Source: Fimiplasma intestinipullorum (GTDB lineage: Bacteria; Bacillota_I; Bacilli_A; Erysipelotrichales; Coprobacillaceae). From it: a stretch of DNA of 31,457 bases. Position numbers and translations under genes: made by a program. Shown piece by piece: positions 21,500-29,829 of the stretch. The notes under the pieces are model-generated. The model made no database searches. It saw nothing but the letters and a program-made list of their open reading frames with translations, and was not told the DNA's origin. How positions within the stretch are numbered: position 1 is the first letter of the stretch; each line of letters opens with the position of its first letter. Location of the stretch: the NCBI GenBank assembly GCA_018715065.1, contig DVMJ01000091.1, forward strand, positions 1-31,457, read 5' to 3'.

Positions 21500-23318
21500 T
21501 CGTACCAAGCTCAAAAGAATCACCGACCTCTATGCCCCTTATCCGCTTCGTTTAGTCATTGATGATTCGGTGAATCATCAGCTCAAAGGCAATACGATTG
21601 CGTTAGGATCACAGGCGCCTTATCGCTATTTGGAGCATTACCACCCTGAAGGTTATCAGCTGATGCTGGAGGGATTGCTCTATCATGAACTAGCCAGAGC
21701 CCGCTATACGGATTTTGCCTGTTTAAACACACTCTACCAAAATGCCAAAGACAGTCTGCGTGATATGAATCAGGCCGGTCGGGCCTTCTTAGACCACACG
21801 ATCACTTATGCCAAATTACGTCAGCAGACCCACACTTACGTGCTATCGATCAATCTGCCCCTAGTCGTTCATGCCCTGGAAGAAGGCGCCTTAGATAATG
21901 CCATGGGGATTGCTTATCCTGAAACCTGGACAGCCCTCATGAATGCCAGACAAACGATGACCCATCACACGCTATCCCATCCACCTAAAACACCTTTCTT
22001 GATGGATCAGATCATTGCGGAGATCATGCTGATTGCCACTTACGGCTATCGCTACTCATTAAAAGCGGCCATCACGCAATTGCCGCTTTATCTGCCGGAC
22101 GCTTTTGAAGCAATCCGTCAACTGGCCATACGCGGTCGGCTTTTAGCTCAGTCAACCCCTGAACGTGTGACTATCGCCAAACAGATCCTGACCCTATGTA
22201 CCCCTGTGCTGCAGGAAACCGTCAAAGAAATCCTGGATACCATTCTGAATGGATCGAAGATTGCCGGTGCGACCAGCAGTCTTTTCGACCAGATGTCAAG
22301 TGAAATTGCCATCTCTTTTCAGGCTGGGGAACCCACACAGGTAAAACCAGAGAAAGCACCAACGAAATATGCTTTGGACCTCAGTCAAGAAGAGCTCTCC
22401 CACCTCGAAGCGATGGAAGACCAGGATGAAAAAAAATTAGCACATGAACGCTTTGCAGAAATTCATCGACGTGAGCAGAAAAAAGAAAAAGAGAAACAGC
22501 AGGCCTTTCGAAAGCAGACAGAGGAAGCAGACATCGAAAAACAGATCCTGCTGATGCCCCTGTCGCGAACCACACCAACGGCGGATGGACAGCTGGCCAA
22601 AGCCCATCTGCCGGAAAGTATTGCACGCAGCAATCGTTTAGCCCGCCTGTTTAAACGTGAACAGATGTACGCCTCTAAAAGTCAGACCAAACATCATCTA
22701 GCCTATGGCAGAACACTTGACACGCCTAATCTCTATCGGGCAAATTTGGATGGGCATGTCTTTAAAAAACACAAAGAAGGACAAAAAAAGGATCTATGCG
22801 TCTATATTCTTGTCGATAATAGTGAGTCCATGAGCGGACAGAAGATCATCAATACGATGAAAGGCTGTTATGAACTGGCCAGAGTCATGCAGACGTTAAA
22901 AATTCCCTTTGCCATTTCTGCTCATAAAGCATTGGGATCAAACCAGGTCCAGCTCACACGCATCATTGAGTTTCAGGAGTCATCACGTCGCTATCTGCTT
23001 GACCGCATCTTTACCATGCACCCTTCCGGTGGTACGCATGAGGACATTGCTTTGGAATACGTTTTAAAAGAACTGGCTAATTATAAACGGAAACGCAAAG
23101 GGTTTGTCTTTGTCCTTTCAGATGGCGATACGCATGGCGTCAAGCATATTCACGAGTTATGTGCCTACTATCACCAACATCATCAAATTGACGTGATCGG
23201 CATTGGAATTCAGACGGCCCCACTCATCACCCAAACCTATCCCAACGGCCTCTTTATTGAGGATATCCAAACACTGCCAGAAGAATTGATGAAACTATTA
23301 AGACAGATTTCTATCTAA
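21486..23318 (+). CDS. VWA-domain protein, partner of the MoxR-like ATPase
   Basis: A 610-residue protein with a C-terminal von Willebrand A domain from about residue 435. The metal site is complete: Asp444, Ser446 and Ser448 in LVDNSESMSG, Thr517 in PSGGTHED and Asp546 in LSDGDTHG. The N-terminal 280 residues are helical and unrecognised; residues about 298-355 are strongly charged (EKKLAHERFAEIHRREQKK) and probably form a coiled coil. The overall form recalls the CobT/NorD/CbbO type of VWA subunits that dock onto MoxR rings. ATG 21486 follows GGAGGA and overlaps the ATPase end by 14 bases. No signal peptide or membrane segment is visible, so the pair should work in the cytoplasm. Confidence 0.85.
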   Translation: MPTPDRTKLKRITDLYAPYPLRLVIDDSVNHQLKGNTIALGSQAPYRYLEHYHPEGYQLMLEGLLYHELARARYTDFACLNTLYQNAKDSLRDMNQAGRAFLDHTITYAKLRQQTHTYVLSINLPLVVHALEEGALDNAMGIAYPETWTALMNARQTMTHHTLSHPPKTPFLMDQIIAEIMLIATYGYRYSLKAAITQLPLYLPDAFEAIRQLAIRGRLLAQSTPERVTIAKQILTLCTPVLQETVKEILDTILNGSKIAGATSSLFDQMSSEIAISFQAGEPTQVKPEKAPTKYALDLSQEELSHLEAMEDQDEKKLAHERFAEIHRREQKKEKEKQQAFRKQTEEADIEKQILLMPLSRTTPTADGQLAKAHLPESIARSNRLARLFKREQMYASKSQTKHHLAYGRTLDTPNLYRANLDGHVFKKHKEGQKKDLCVYILVDNSESMSGQKIINTMKGCYELARVMQTLKIPFAISAHKALGSNQVQLTRIIEFQESSRRYLLDRIFTMHPSGGTHEDIALEYVLKELANYKRKRKGFVFVLSDGDTHGVKHIHELCAYYHQHHQIDVIGIGIQTAPLITQTYPNGLFIEDIQTLPEELMKLLRQISI

Positions 23319-23343
23319 TCGTCCATTGCTTATCAAAAAAATA

Positions 23344-23396
23344 CCGCCAGCTATTTACTGGCGGGTAAAGCAAATCCTCATCCGAGGATTTTTTTG
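23344..23396 (+). terminator. Tandem hairpins ending the MoxR-VWA operon
   Basis: CCGCCAG/CTGGCGG (23344-23364) is followed by AAATCCTC/GAGGATTT (23372-23391) with a T-run to 23396. The second hairpin is the classical terminator; the first may assist or be independent. Confidence 0.8.
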
Positions 23397-23412
23397 TTTT
23401 TTATCATGTCAC

Positions 23413-24072
23413 TCATTCGCTGATACGATAATGGCCGACAATATCCTCGCGTTTTTCCAGAATATCCTGTTCATAGGCCGTCTGGAAGCGACTGCTATGA
23501 TGAATGACATAGGGAATCCCACGACGATTACGCACATCCGAAACAATGCCAATATGATTGGAGAAGACGACAATATCGCCGCCCTGCCATTGGGAGATAT
23601 CCGATGGATCTTGCGTCAGTGAGATCGCATGCCCATCTAAATATACCTTGAGATTACGGACTCGTCGAAAGTCAATATTGGCATCCGGCACTTCGATGGC
23701 ATAGCGTTCTGGATAGGCTTGAATATCCTGACTGACAAGTATCTGAAGATCATAACCTGCTTCACGCATCGCAAAGGCCACTACATCCGTACATACCCCG
23801 TAGCCATCATCCGGATAACCACCCGCATAATAACAACTTTCATAAATCGGCTGCGTCGCAATGTAATGGCGGGCACCCTGCAGGATATCGCTTTGGTCAT
23901 CCAGGCCATCTTCATCCTGATCCACTGAGCTAGTCAGGGAGTCGATCCCAAAATCTGCATTCGTATGATCATCAACAGGCGCCGTACTGGGACCAAATAA
24001 ATAGCCGCGACAAGTGTAAACACCCACTCCGATCACAAGCACCAAAACAATGATCAAGCCTTTTTTCCACAT
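23413..24072 (-). CDS. DUF1287-family secreted protein (NlpC/P60-like cysteine fold)
   Basis: A 219-residue protein with an N-terminal membrane anchor or signal segment (residues 3-20, KKGLIIVLVLVIGVGVYT). A short acidic repeat-like segment, DQDEDGLDDQSD, at about 51-62 could bind calcium. The catalytic-domain motif GVCTDVVAFAM gives Cys94 and FSNHIGIVSD gives His173, the Cys-His pair expected of this papain-like fold. DUF1287 members are thought to act on cell-wall peptides or similar amide bonds, but the substrate is not established. GAAAGGG lies upstream of ATG 24072. It converges with the MoxR-VWA operon. I see no operon partner. Confidence 0.8.
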   Translation of the reverse strand: MWKKGLIIVLVLVIGVGVYTCRGYLFGPSTAPVDDHTNADFGIDSLTSSVDQDEDGLDDQSDILQGARHYIATQPIYESCYYAGGYPDDGYGVCTDVVAFAMREAGYDLQILVSQDIQAYPERYAIEVPDANIDFRRVRNLKVYLDGHAISLTQDPSDISQWQGGDIVVFSNHIGIVSDVRNRRGIPYVIHHSSRFQTAYEQDILEKREDIVGHYRISE

Positions 24073-24238
24073 GTTTTTTCCCTTTCTTTCATCCCGGAAA
24101 ACATTCTTTAAGCAGCGCTTGGATAGTCACGATGAAAGCTGTTTTCCACCACAATGGGGATAAGCCAGCGTTCTGAAAACATCAAGCCGTATCGAAGGCC
24201 TGTGTTCATATCTATCCAGCAGCCCATCCACCTGTGCT

Positions 24239-25900
24239 TTAATGCGCTCGATAAGTATATTCAAGATAGAAAGGCATTCCACCGGTCAGGACATAAACAT
24301 CCTTAAAACCACGCAAGCTGAGGATGCGAGCACAGTTATAGGCACGGACACCCATCGCACAATAGATGACCGTCGTCTGATTTGGATCCAGTTCTTCATA
24401 CCGGTCCATGAGCTCGCCATATGGGATATGCTTAGAGCCTTCGATCTTCGCCGCCTGTCGCTCCATGGCTTCACGAACATCCAGCGTAACTACTTGATCT
24501 TTGACTTTCTCATATTCGTCCATCATCATGAGTTTGACATCCCCATTGATCTGGTTTTCCGCCACATAACCCAACATATTGATAGGATCTTTGGCTGAAG
24601 CAAATGGTGGTGCATAAGCCAGATGCAATTCCGTTAATTGAGTCGCCCGCATACCGGTTTGCGTCGCTACTGCTAATACGTCAATGCGTTTATCGACCCC
24701 ATCACGTCCCACGACTTGTGCTCCTAAGATCCGCTCACTCTGTTTTTCATAGATCAGTTTCAAGATCATGGTCGTTGCGCCCGGATAATAACCGGCATGC
24801 GAGCGTTGCTCAATCAGGACCACTTCATAATCCTGATGGCGAACCAAACCATTCGCATTCAACTGTTTCTCATTCAAGCCCGTACTTGCCGCTGCCATAT
24901 CAAACACTTTGATAATACTTGTACCTAAAGAACCCGCATAATGCGCTTCGCGTCCTGCCAGAATATTCGCCAGCATGCGCCCTTGTTTATTCGCCGGTCC
25001 CGCCAATGGGATCATGGTCTTTTGACCATTGACTAGCTGAGTCACTTCAATGACATCGCCAACGGCATAGATATCCGGAAGATTGGTGCGGAACTGATCA
25101 TCCACCTCGATCGCACCACGAGCATTGCATGAAACCCCCGCAGATTTGGCCAACGCACTATTCGGCTTCACACCCACAGAAAGAATCGCTAAATCAAAAG
25201 TCTTGGTCCACTTATCGGTTTGCACCGCAATACCATCTTCTTCATCCTTAAAACCGGTCAAGGCGGTTCCTAATGAGAGATGGACCCCTTTTTGATTCAG
25301 GTGCTGATGAATCGACTGAACCATTTCATAATCCAGATTATTCAATACCTGGCGATTCATTTCTACGATCTCCACTGAGATCCCCATCTCGGCTAAGTTT
25401 TCAGCCGTCTCGAGGCCCACGAAGCCACCACCGACAATACAGACGGACTCTACATCCTCATTTTGAACACGTTCTTTGATCTTCTCAAAATCATTAAAGG
25501 TCCAAAGCTGACAAATCCGTGCGCTATCTGCCCCGGCAACCGGTAAAACAATCGGTAAAGAACCGGTCGCAATCACTAAACAGTCATAATTTTCCTCCAG
25601 TACCTCTCCCTGATGCAGGTTCTTGATCATCACCGTCTTCTTATCCGGATCGATCTTTGTCACTTCATGCGCTACGCGTACATCCACATCAAAGCGTTGC
25701 TTGAAGGCCTCCGGATTCATCAATAATAAGGCCCCTCTGTCCGCAATCTCACCGGAAACATAATAAGGGAGCCCGCAGTTTGCATAAGAAACATATTCCC
25801 CTTTTTCGATCACAATGATCTCGGCATCCTTGTCCAGTCTTCTTAAACGTGCCGCTAATGAAGCCCCCGCAGCGACGCCCCCAACAATCACTACTTTCAT
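24239..25900 (-). CDS. CoA-disulfide reductase with C-terminal rhodanese domain
   Basis: A 553-residue flavoprotein of the CoADR-RHD type. The N-terminal VVIVGGVAAGASLAARLRRL binds FAD, and Cys42 in SYANCGLPYY is the single active-site cysteine of CoA-disulfide (and persulfide) reductases. The central NAD(P)H motif is VCIVGGGFVGLETAENL. After a helical dimer domain (to about 445) comes a rhodanese domain with Cys514 in IYCAMGVRAYNC. These proteins reduce CoA disulfide or polysulfide and help keep the thiol pool reduced, or handle sulfur. ATG 25900 overlaps the stop of the GH1 gene by four bases (ATGA), so translation is coupled. That partnership is unusual and suggests shared timing more than shared chemistry. 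Confidence 0.92.
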   Translation of the reverse strand: MKVVIVGGVAAGASLAARLRRLDKDAEIIVIEKGEYVSYANCGLPYYVSGEIADRGALLLMNPEAFKQRFDVDVRVAHEVTKIDPDKKTVMIKNLHQGEVLEENYDCLVIATGSLPIVLPVAGADSARICQLWTFNDFEKIKERVQNEDVESVCIVGGGFVGLETAENLAEMGISVEIVEMNRQVLNNLDYEMVQSIHQHLNQKGVHLSLGTALTGFKDEEDGIAVQTDKWTKTFDLAILSVGVKPNSALAKSAGVSCNARGAIEVDDQFRTNLPDIYAVGDVIEVTQLVNGQKTMIPLAGPANKQGRMLANILAGREAHYAGSLGTSIIKVFDMAAASTGLNEKQLNANGLVRHQDYEVVLIEQRSHAGYYPGATTMILKLIYEKQSERILGAQVVGRDGVDKRIDVLAVATQTGMRATQLTELHLAYAPPFASAKDPINMLGYVAENQINGDVKLMMMDEYEKVKDQVVTLDVREAMERQAAKIEGSKHIPYGELMDRYEELDPNQTTVIYCAMGVRAYNCARILSLRGFKDVYVLTGGMPFYLEYTYRAH

Positions 25901-27282
25901 TTACATTCCTTCTTTCTATTATTTTCAATCATTTGTCGGTACCAGGCATAAGACGCTTTCGGCTTACGAACCAGTCCGTTCTTAAAATCAATGGCGACAA
26001 GACCATAGCGTTTCTCACAGCCATTTTTCCATGAATACAAATCAAAAGTAGACCAGGCATAATAGCCCCGTACATCGGCGCCCTCGTCTTTTGCCCTGAG
26101 CATGGCCTCGATATGCTCCTGCATAAAGTCGATCCGGTAATCGTCCTCTACACAAGGAACACTGACATCCTCATACATGCCTACCCCATTTTCCGTAATA
26201 TAGATCGGCAGATGGTACTTGTGCCAAACCATCAGGATGCCTTCGTACAATCCCTGTGGATAGATTTCTGTATCCCATTCGGTTTTCTTGGTATGCGGAT
26301 CATTGACTTGTTCAAACCAGTTTTTCAAAATCGTCTTGCTTGTCCCTTTACCGGCCTTCCCTGCATTATTCACGATCAAGGTTGTTTCTCCGCTTGTATA
26401 AGGTTTAACTAACGCTCTGGCATAATAATTCAGTCCTAAAAAATCAACCGTATTGGCTTTCATCAGCGCTAACTTAGCTGGCGTCATAAAGGACAGATCA
26501 TGCCCTTCTGAAGCCAGTTTGCCAAGCATATCAATCGGCATTTCGCCCCAGGCTGCCGTATCCAAGACCCAGTTGTTACAATAATTATCGGCATAGCGCA
26601 TGGCAATCCGGGTCGCAATCGTATCATCCACACCATTGATCGGTGTAAAACTATGAACGATCCCAATTTGGCCAGGATAGCCCCCTTCACGAAATAGACG
26701 GATGGCAAGACTCGACGCATACATGACATGAAAAGCCCCTTTAATGGTTTCATCCACTTCGTGATGTTCCGGCGGATAATTGCCAATCAGATAACCATTA
26801 AAGATAAACCAGCGCGGTTCATTAAAGGTCACCCAAAGATCAACCAGGTCGCCAAACGCTTCAAAACACACCTTAGCATAATGCGCATAGGCATCACATG
26901 TCGCTTCATTGAGCCAGCCGCCCTGTGCCTGCAAATATTGCGGCAGATCCCAGTGATAAAGCGTCACATTCGGTTTCAAACCATAAGTATGACAGCATGT
27001 CAAGACCCGGCGATAAAAATCGATGCCTCGCTCATTGACGTTGCCCTTCTCATCCAGGATCCGTGGCCATGATAAGGATAGGCGAAACGAATTTTGACCA
27101 CCCTCACTGGCCATTTTCAGATCTTCCTCATAATGGTGATAAAAATCGCTGGCTACATCGCCATTTTCCAGCTTTTTTTCATGCAGGTAATGATCCCACA
27201 TGCTCTCTAATTTACCATCCTGCAACCAGGCCCCTTCGCATTGATAGGAGGCCGTTGCACTTCCCCATAAAAACTTTTCCAT
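25897..27282 (-). CDS. 6-phospho-beta-glucosidase or related 6-phospho-beta-glycosidase (GH1)
   Basis: A 461-residue family 1 glycosidase starting MEKFLWGSATASYQCEG. Acid/base Glu155 is in VTFNEP and nucleophile Glu364 in YITENGVG. The phosphate-binding trio fits 6-phospho-glycosidases: Ser417, Lys424 and Tyr426 in YSWKNGCEKRYGL, where plain beta-glucosidases have glutamate and phenylalanine. The same pattern is seen in LacG-type 6-phospho-beta-galactosidases, so glucosidic and galactosidic substrates remain open. It differs clearly from the other GH1 at 4573. It lies 15 bases after the kinase-like gene and overlaps the CoA-disulfide reductase gene by four bases, so it is the middle gene of a three-gene operon. 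Ribosome site AAAGGA precedes ATG 27282. Confidence 0.9.
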   Translation of the reverse strand: MEKFLWGSATASYQCEGAWLQDGKLESMWDHYLHEKKLENGDVASDFYHHYEEDLKMASEGGQNSFRLSLSWPRILDEKGNVNERGIDFYRRVLTCCHTYGLKPNVTLYHWDLPQYLQAQGGWLNEATCDAYAHYAKVCFEAFGDLVDLWVTFNEPRWFIFNGYLIGNYPPEHHEVDETIKGAFHVMYASSLAIRLFREGGYPGQIGIVHSFTPINGVDDTIATRIAMRYADNYCNNWVLDTAAWGEMPIDMLGKLASEGHDLSFMTPAKLALMKANTVDFLGLNYYARALVKPYTSGETTLIVNNAGKAGKGTSKTILKNWFEQVNDPHTKKTEWDTEIYPQGLYEGILMVWHKYHLPIYITENGVGMYEDVSVPCVEDDYRIDFMQEHIEAMLRAKDEGADVRGYYAWSTFDLYSWKNGCEKRYGLVAIDFKNGLVRKPKASYAWYRQMIENNRKKECK

Positions 27283-27297
27283 ACCGATGATCCTTTC

Positions 27298-27939
27298 TTA
27301 CTTTGTCAAAGTAAATGATTGCCTGATGATCTTGGCACATTCTTCCATATCCAAAGAAACATCCTGACAAGCTTCTATCAGAATTTCAGCGCATTTTTCC
27401 CGAGACAACAAATCACTGTCCAGACAGATATCATAGCTTTCCTTTTCTCCCCAAGGGCTGTCACACACCGCATCTCTATAATGACTGCGTTTGAGATCCT
27501 CATGGCATATGAATGCCACTAATTCGTCATGTGTTTTTTCTTCCAGATCATAGGTCTTATCCGCCACAGCGCGAGGAATACGGTGCTCCATATTCGTATT
27601 ATATAAAAGTACTTTCAAAACATCTTCCCGATCCTTCAATATATCACCGGCTGCTCGCTCATGAATGATGCACGGTCCGATTTCTACCGCTTTAAGAACA
27701 GCCTCACGCATGATTTCTGTAAGCGCCCTGGTTTCAGGATCTTCTCTGACGGCCTCTACGGTCATATCAGCAATGCGCGCATCATAGGCTGCCAGGCGTT
27801 CAGCCGTCCAATCCGTATCGACCAATTCAAATAGATCCTTTCCTTCATAAAGTTTCATCCCGAGCTTAGCCCCAACAATCACTGAGATCCAACGTCCCAT
27901 ACTACAATAGGCACTATCCATGGCAATTACTTTTTTCAT
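27298..27939 (-). CDS. Cytidylate kinase-like family protein
   Basis: A 213-residue P-loop-type protein of the cytidylate-kinase-like family, common in Bacillota and distinct from essential Cmk. The opening MKKVIAMDSAYCSMGRWISV holds the degenerate phosphate loop, lacking the usual GKS lysine, so kinase activity is doubtful. Other marks are IIHERAAGDIL (Walker-B-like position) and the C-terminal helices KCAEILIEACQD. The function of this family is not settled. ATG 27939 is preferred over 27954 because GGGAGG lies between them. A good promoter stands upstream, and the gene opens the operon with GH1 and CoA-disulfide reductase. Confidence 0.75.
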   Translation of the reverse strand: MKKVIAMDSAYCSMGRWISVIVGAKLGMKLYEGKDLFELVDTDWTAERLAAYDARIADMTVEAVREDPETRALTEIMREAVLKAVEIGPCIIHERAAGDILKDREDVLKVLLYNTNMEHRIPRAVADKTYDLEEKTHDELVAFICHEDLKRSHYRDAVCDSPWGEKESYDICLDSDLLSREKCAEILIEACQDVSLDMEECAKIIRQSFTLTK

Positions 27940-27971
27940 ATCTTTTCCTCCCATTCTTCTCTTCTAATCTC

Positions 27972-28000
27972 ATTATAACCCCTTTCATTCTAGCGTCCAA
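27972..28000 (-). promoter_or_regulatory. Promoter of the kinase-like/GH1/CoA-disulfide reductase operon
   Basis: On the minus strand TTGGAC (27995-28000), a 17-base spacer and TATAAT (27972-27977). The start codon lies 33 bases further on. Confidence 0.7.
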
Positions 28001-28048
28001 TCATTTGCTTAAAGAATTTCATCTTTTAAACATGGGGTCACCCAAACA

Positions 28049-28173
28049 AATCAGAAGAATAAAATGTTTTGCAATCTTCTATTTGATTGGTATTAAAAAA
28101 GGCTATGCTCTTTAAAGTATATACGGTGTGAATCCTATTCTTATTTCTTTAAAACGAATCTGAAGAATAAAAT
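28049..28173. repeat. 17-bp direct repeat in an AT-rich intergenic region
   Basis: AATCAGAAGAATAAAAT (28049-28065) and AATCTGAAGAATAAAAT (28157-28173) differ at one base and are 108 bases apart. The surrounding 28001-28268 holds no gene. It also has a ribosome-site-like AGAAGGAGG near 28231 with no start codon after it, possibly the remains of a lost small gene. Confidence 0.45.
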
Positions 28174-28268
28174 CTCCATATAGTTACAAAATCTAGCATA
28201 TATTTTATACAGAAAAAACTAAATATAAGCTAGAAGGAGGTTATTATTTTTATATTAAACTAAATTCC

Positions 28269-28296
28269 TTGATTTTTAGTTCGTTAATGATATAAT
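28269..28296 (+). promoter_or_regulatory. Promoter of the fic-like gene
   Basis: TTGATT (28269-28274), a 16-base spacer and TATAAT (28291-28296). AAAGGAGG (28304-28311) precedes ATG 28320. Confidence 0.7.
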
Positions 28297-28319
28297 TTTA
28301 TACAAAGGAGGTACTTTTC

Positions 28320-29549
28320 ATGGATTATATTTCATTATATAAACATTTTTTTACGTCAAAAGATAATGGTAAAGAAGTATATGAAAGTCGCTTTAACAGC
28401 CCTTCCACGATCAGGTTCAAGATTACAAATAAAGATTATCCTTTTTTTGTCATCATCAACAACGAAATCCTACGCTTGACCGAACAAATATACTCTCTGA
28501 ATAGTCAGATCATTAAAATGGTATATGCAGATAACCGAATTCCCGGAATTGTTGTGCATTGGATCATACATCATATCCTCATCGAAGAAATACGCATGAC
28601 TAATGAAATAGAAGGTGTTTCAAGCACTCGAAAAGAGATTAAAGAACTCCTTGAGACGACGCCACCGAAACATTACAAGCGCTTATTTGGACTCGTCAGC
28701 AAATACAGTCAGCTGATAAACAATGTTTCTATCGATATTAACGATCCTATAGATATCAGAAAATTATATGATAGTTCTATGTTGAAAGATATCGAAAAAG
28801 AAAATCCTGAAAACATACCTGACGGCGAAGTATTCAGAAAAGAGGCTGTAGAAGTCGATTCAGGTGGTAAAGCGATTCACACTGGTATAAACCCGGAATC
28901 GCATATCATTCAGACCATGGCAGAAGCATTAAACATCTTAAATGACGAAAAATTAAGTTTACTTGTCAGAGTCGCTGTTTTTCACTATCTCTTTGGATTC
29001 ATCCATCCTTTTTATGATGGAAATGGACGTATGTCAAGGTTTATATCATCTGCTTATCTCAAAAAGGAACTCGACAATCTGTGTGCGTTACAGCTTTCTG
29101 TTTCATGTAAAATGAACCAAAAACAATACTATAATAGTTTTCAAATAACAAATGACATAAGAAATAAAGGTGATTTGACTTATTTTGTTATTTCGTTTTT
29201 AGAGATAATACTATCCGGTCTAAATGCATTAAAAGAATCAATCGAAGAAAAAATTAGTCACTATTTTTATTATCGGAAAATTATTTTTGGCTTAAAATCT
29301 ATAAATTCTAAACATAATGCACTGTTGGATGTCCTTTTACAATGCACCTTATTTGACACAGATAATCTAACAGTAGAACAGCTTGTTCAAATTACCGATC
29401 ATTCAAAAGCAACCATCAAAAAATGGTTATCCAACGCAGAGATACAACCATTCCTAGTCATTGATAGGTCTAAAAGGCAGTATAGATACGCTTTAAATTT
29501 AGAAGCTATCGATCATTTCATTGAAGAGAGTACACCAGATCAAAATTAA
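28320..29549 (+). CDS. Fic-family AMP-transferase with N-terminal inhibitory helix
   Basis: A 409-residue Fic protein. The core motif HPFYDGNGRMSR begins at His229 and has the catalytic histidine, the metal-binding aspartate and the arginines. The inhibitory helix motif [S/T]-x3-E-[G/N] appears upstream as TNEIEG (Thr94, Glu98), so this is a class II type with cis autoinhibition. Fic enzymes transfer AMP (or other nucleotide parts) to a protein hydroxyl; the target is unknown. The C-terminal part, from about residue 340, contains TIKKWLSNAEIQPF, which looks like a winged-helix DNA-binding segment as seen in many Fic proteins. Base composition is clearly more AT-rich than its neighbours, suggesting a separate origin. 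It has its own promoter and terminator. Confidence 0.9.
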   Translation: MDYISLYKHFFTSKDNGKEVYESRFNSPSTIRFKITNKDYPFFVIINNEILRLTEQIYSLNSQIIKMVYADNRIPGIVVHWIIHHILIEEIRMTNEIEGVSSTRKEIKELLETTPPKHYKRLFGLVSKYSQLINNVSIDINDPIDIRKLYDSSMLKDIEKENPENIPDGEVFRKEAVEVDSGGKAIHTGINPESHIIQTMAEALNILNDEKLSLLVRVAVFHYLFGFIHPFYDGNGRMSRFISSAYLKKELDNLCALQLSVSCKMNQKQYYNSFQITNDIRNKGDLTYFVISFLEIILSGLNALKESIEEKISHYFYYRKIIFGLKSINSKHNALLDVLLQCTLFDTDNLTVEQLVQITDHSKATIKKWLSNAEIQPFLVIDRSKRQYRYALNLEAIDHFIEESTPDQN

Positions 29550-29559
29550 ATCAATATTC

Positions 29560-29590
29560 AAAACCGAGGCTATTTCATAGCCCCGGTTTT
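29560..29590 (+). terminator. Terminator of the fic-like gene
   Basis: AAAACCG-A-GGCTA (29560 onward) pairs with TAGCC-C-CGGTTTT (to 29590), giving a long stem with one mismatch and T-rich end. It lies ten bases after the stop codon. Confidence 0.75.
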
Positions 29591-29763
29591 CACATGCGTT
29601 TATTCGGTCATTTAAAAACATCCATCTCCCACTGGTTAGTAATCTTTAGATTATCTATATACAAATTCCCATATAATACGTTAACACGCAATGATGGAGA
29701 TATCAAATCATTTACAATATTCCTCTATCGCACTTTGAAACAGAGCTAATCAATGATTATTAG

Positions 29764-29797
29764 ATAAAAAACTTACCACTGATTACGTGATAAGTTT
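29764..29797 (-). terminator. Terminator of the EFR1-type gene
   Basis: AAACTTA (29769-29775) pairs with TAAGTTT (29791-29797), with an inner CAC/GTG. On the minus strand it is followed by a T-run. The convergent intergenic stretch 29591-29763 holds nothing else that I can support. Confidence 0.7.
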
Positions 29798-29829
29798 CTC
29801 ATTGTTAACTAAATACGAAAGACTACATC

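Noticed and set aside
22381..22626. 81-codon minus-strand open frame inside the VWA gene
   Set aside because: It is antisense to the charged coiled-coil segment and has no start signal.
24108..24227. 39-codon minus-strand frame between CoA-disulfide reductase and DUF1287 genes
   Set aside because: It reads plausibly (RYGLMFSERWLIPIVVENSF) but a second frame is equally open, and no ribosome site or family supports it.
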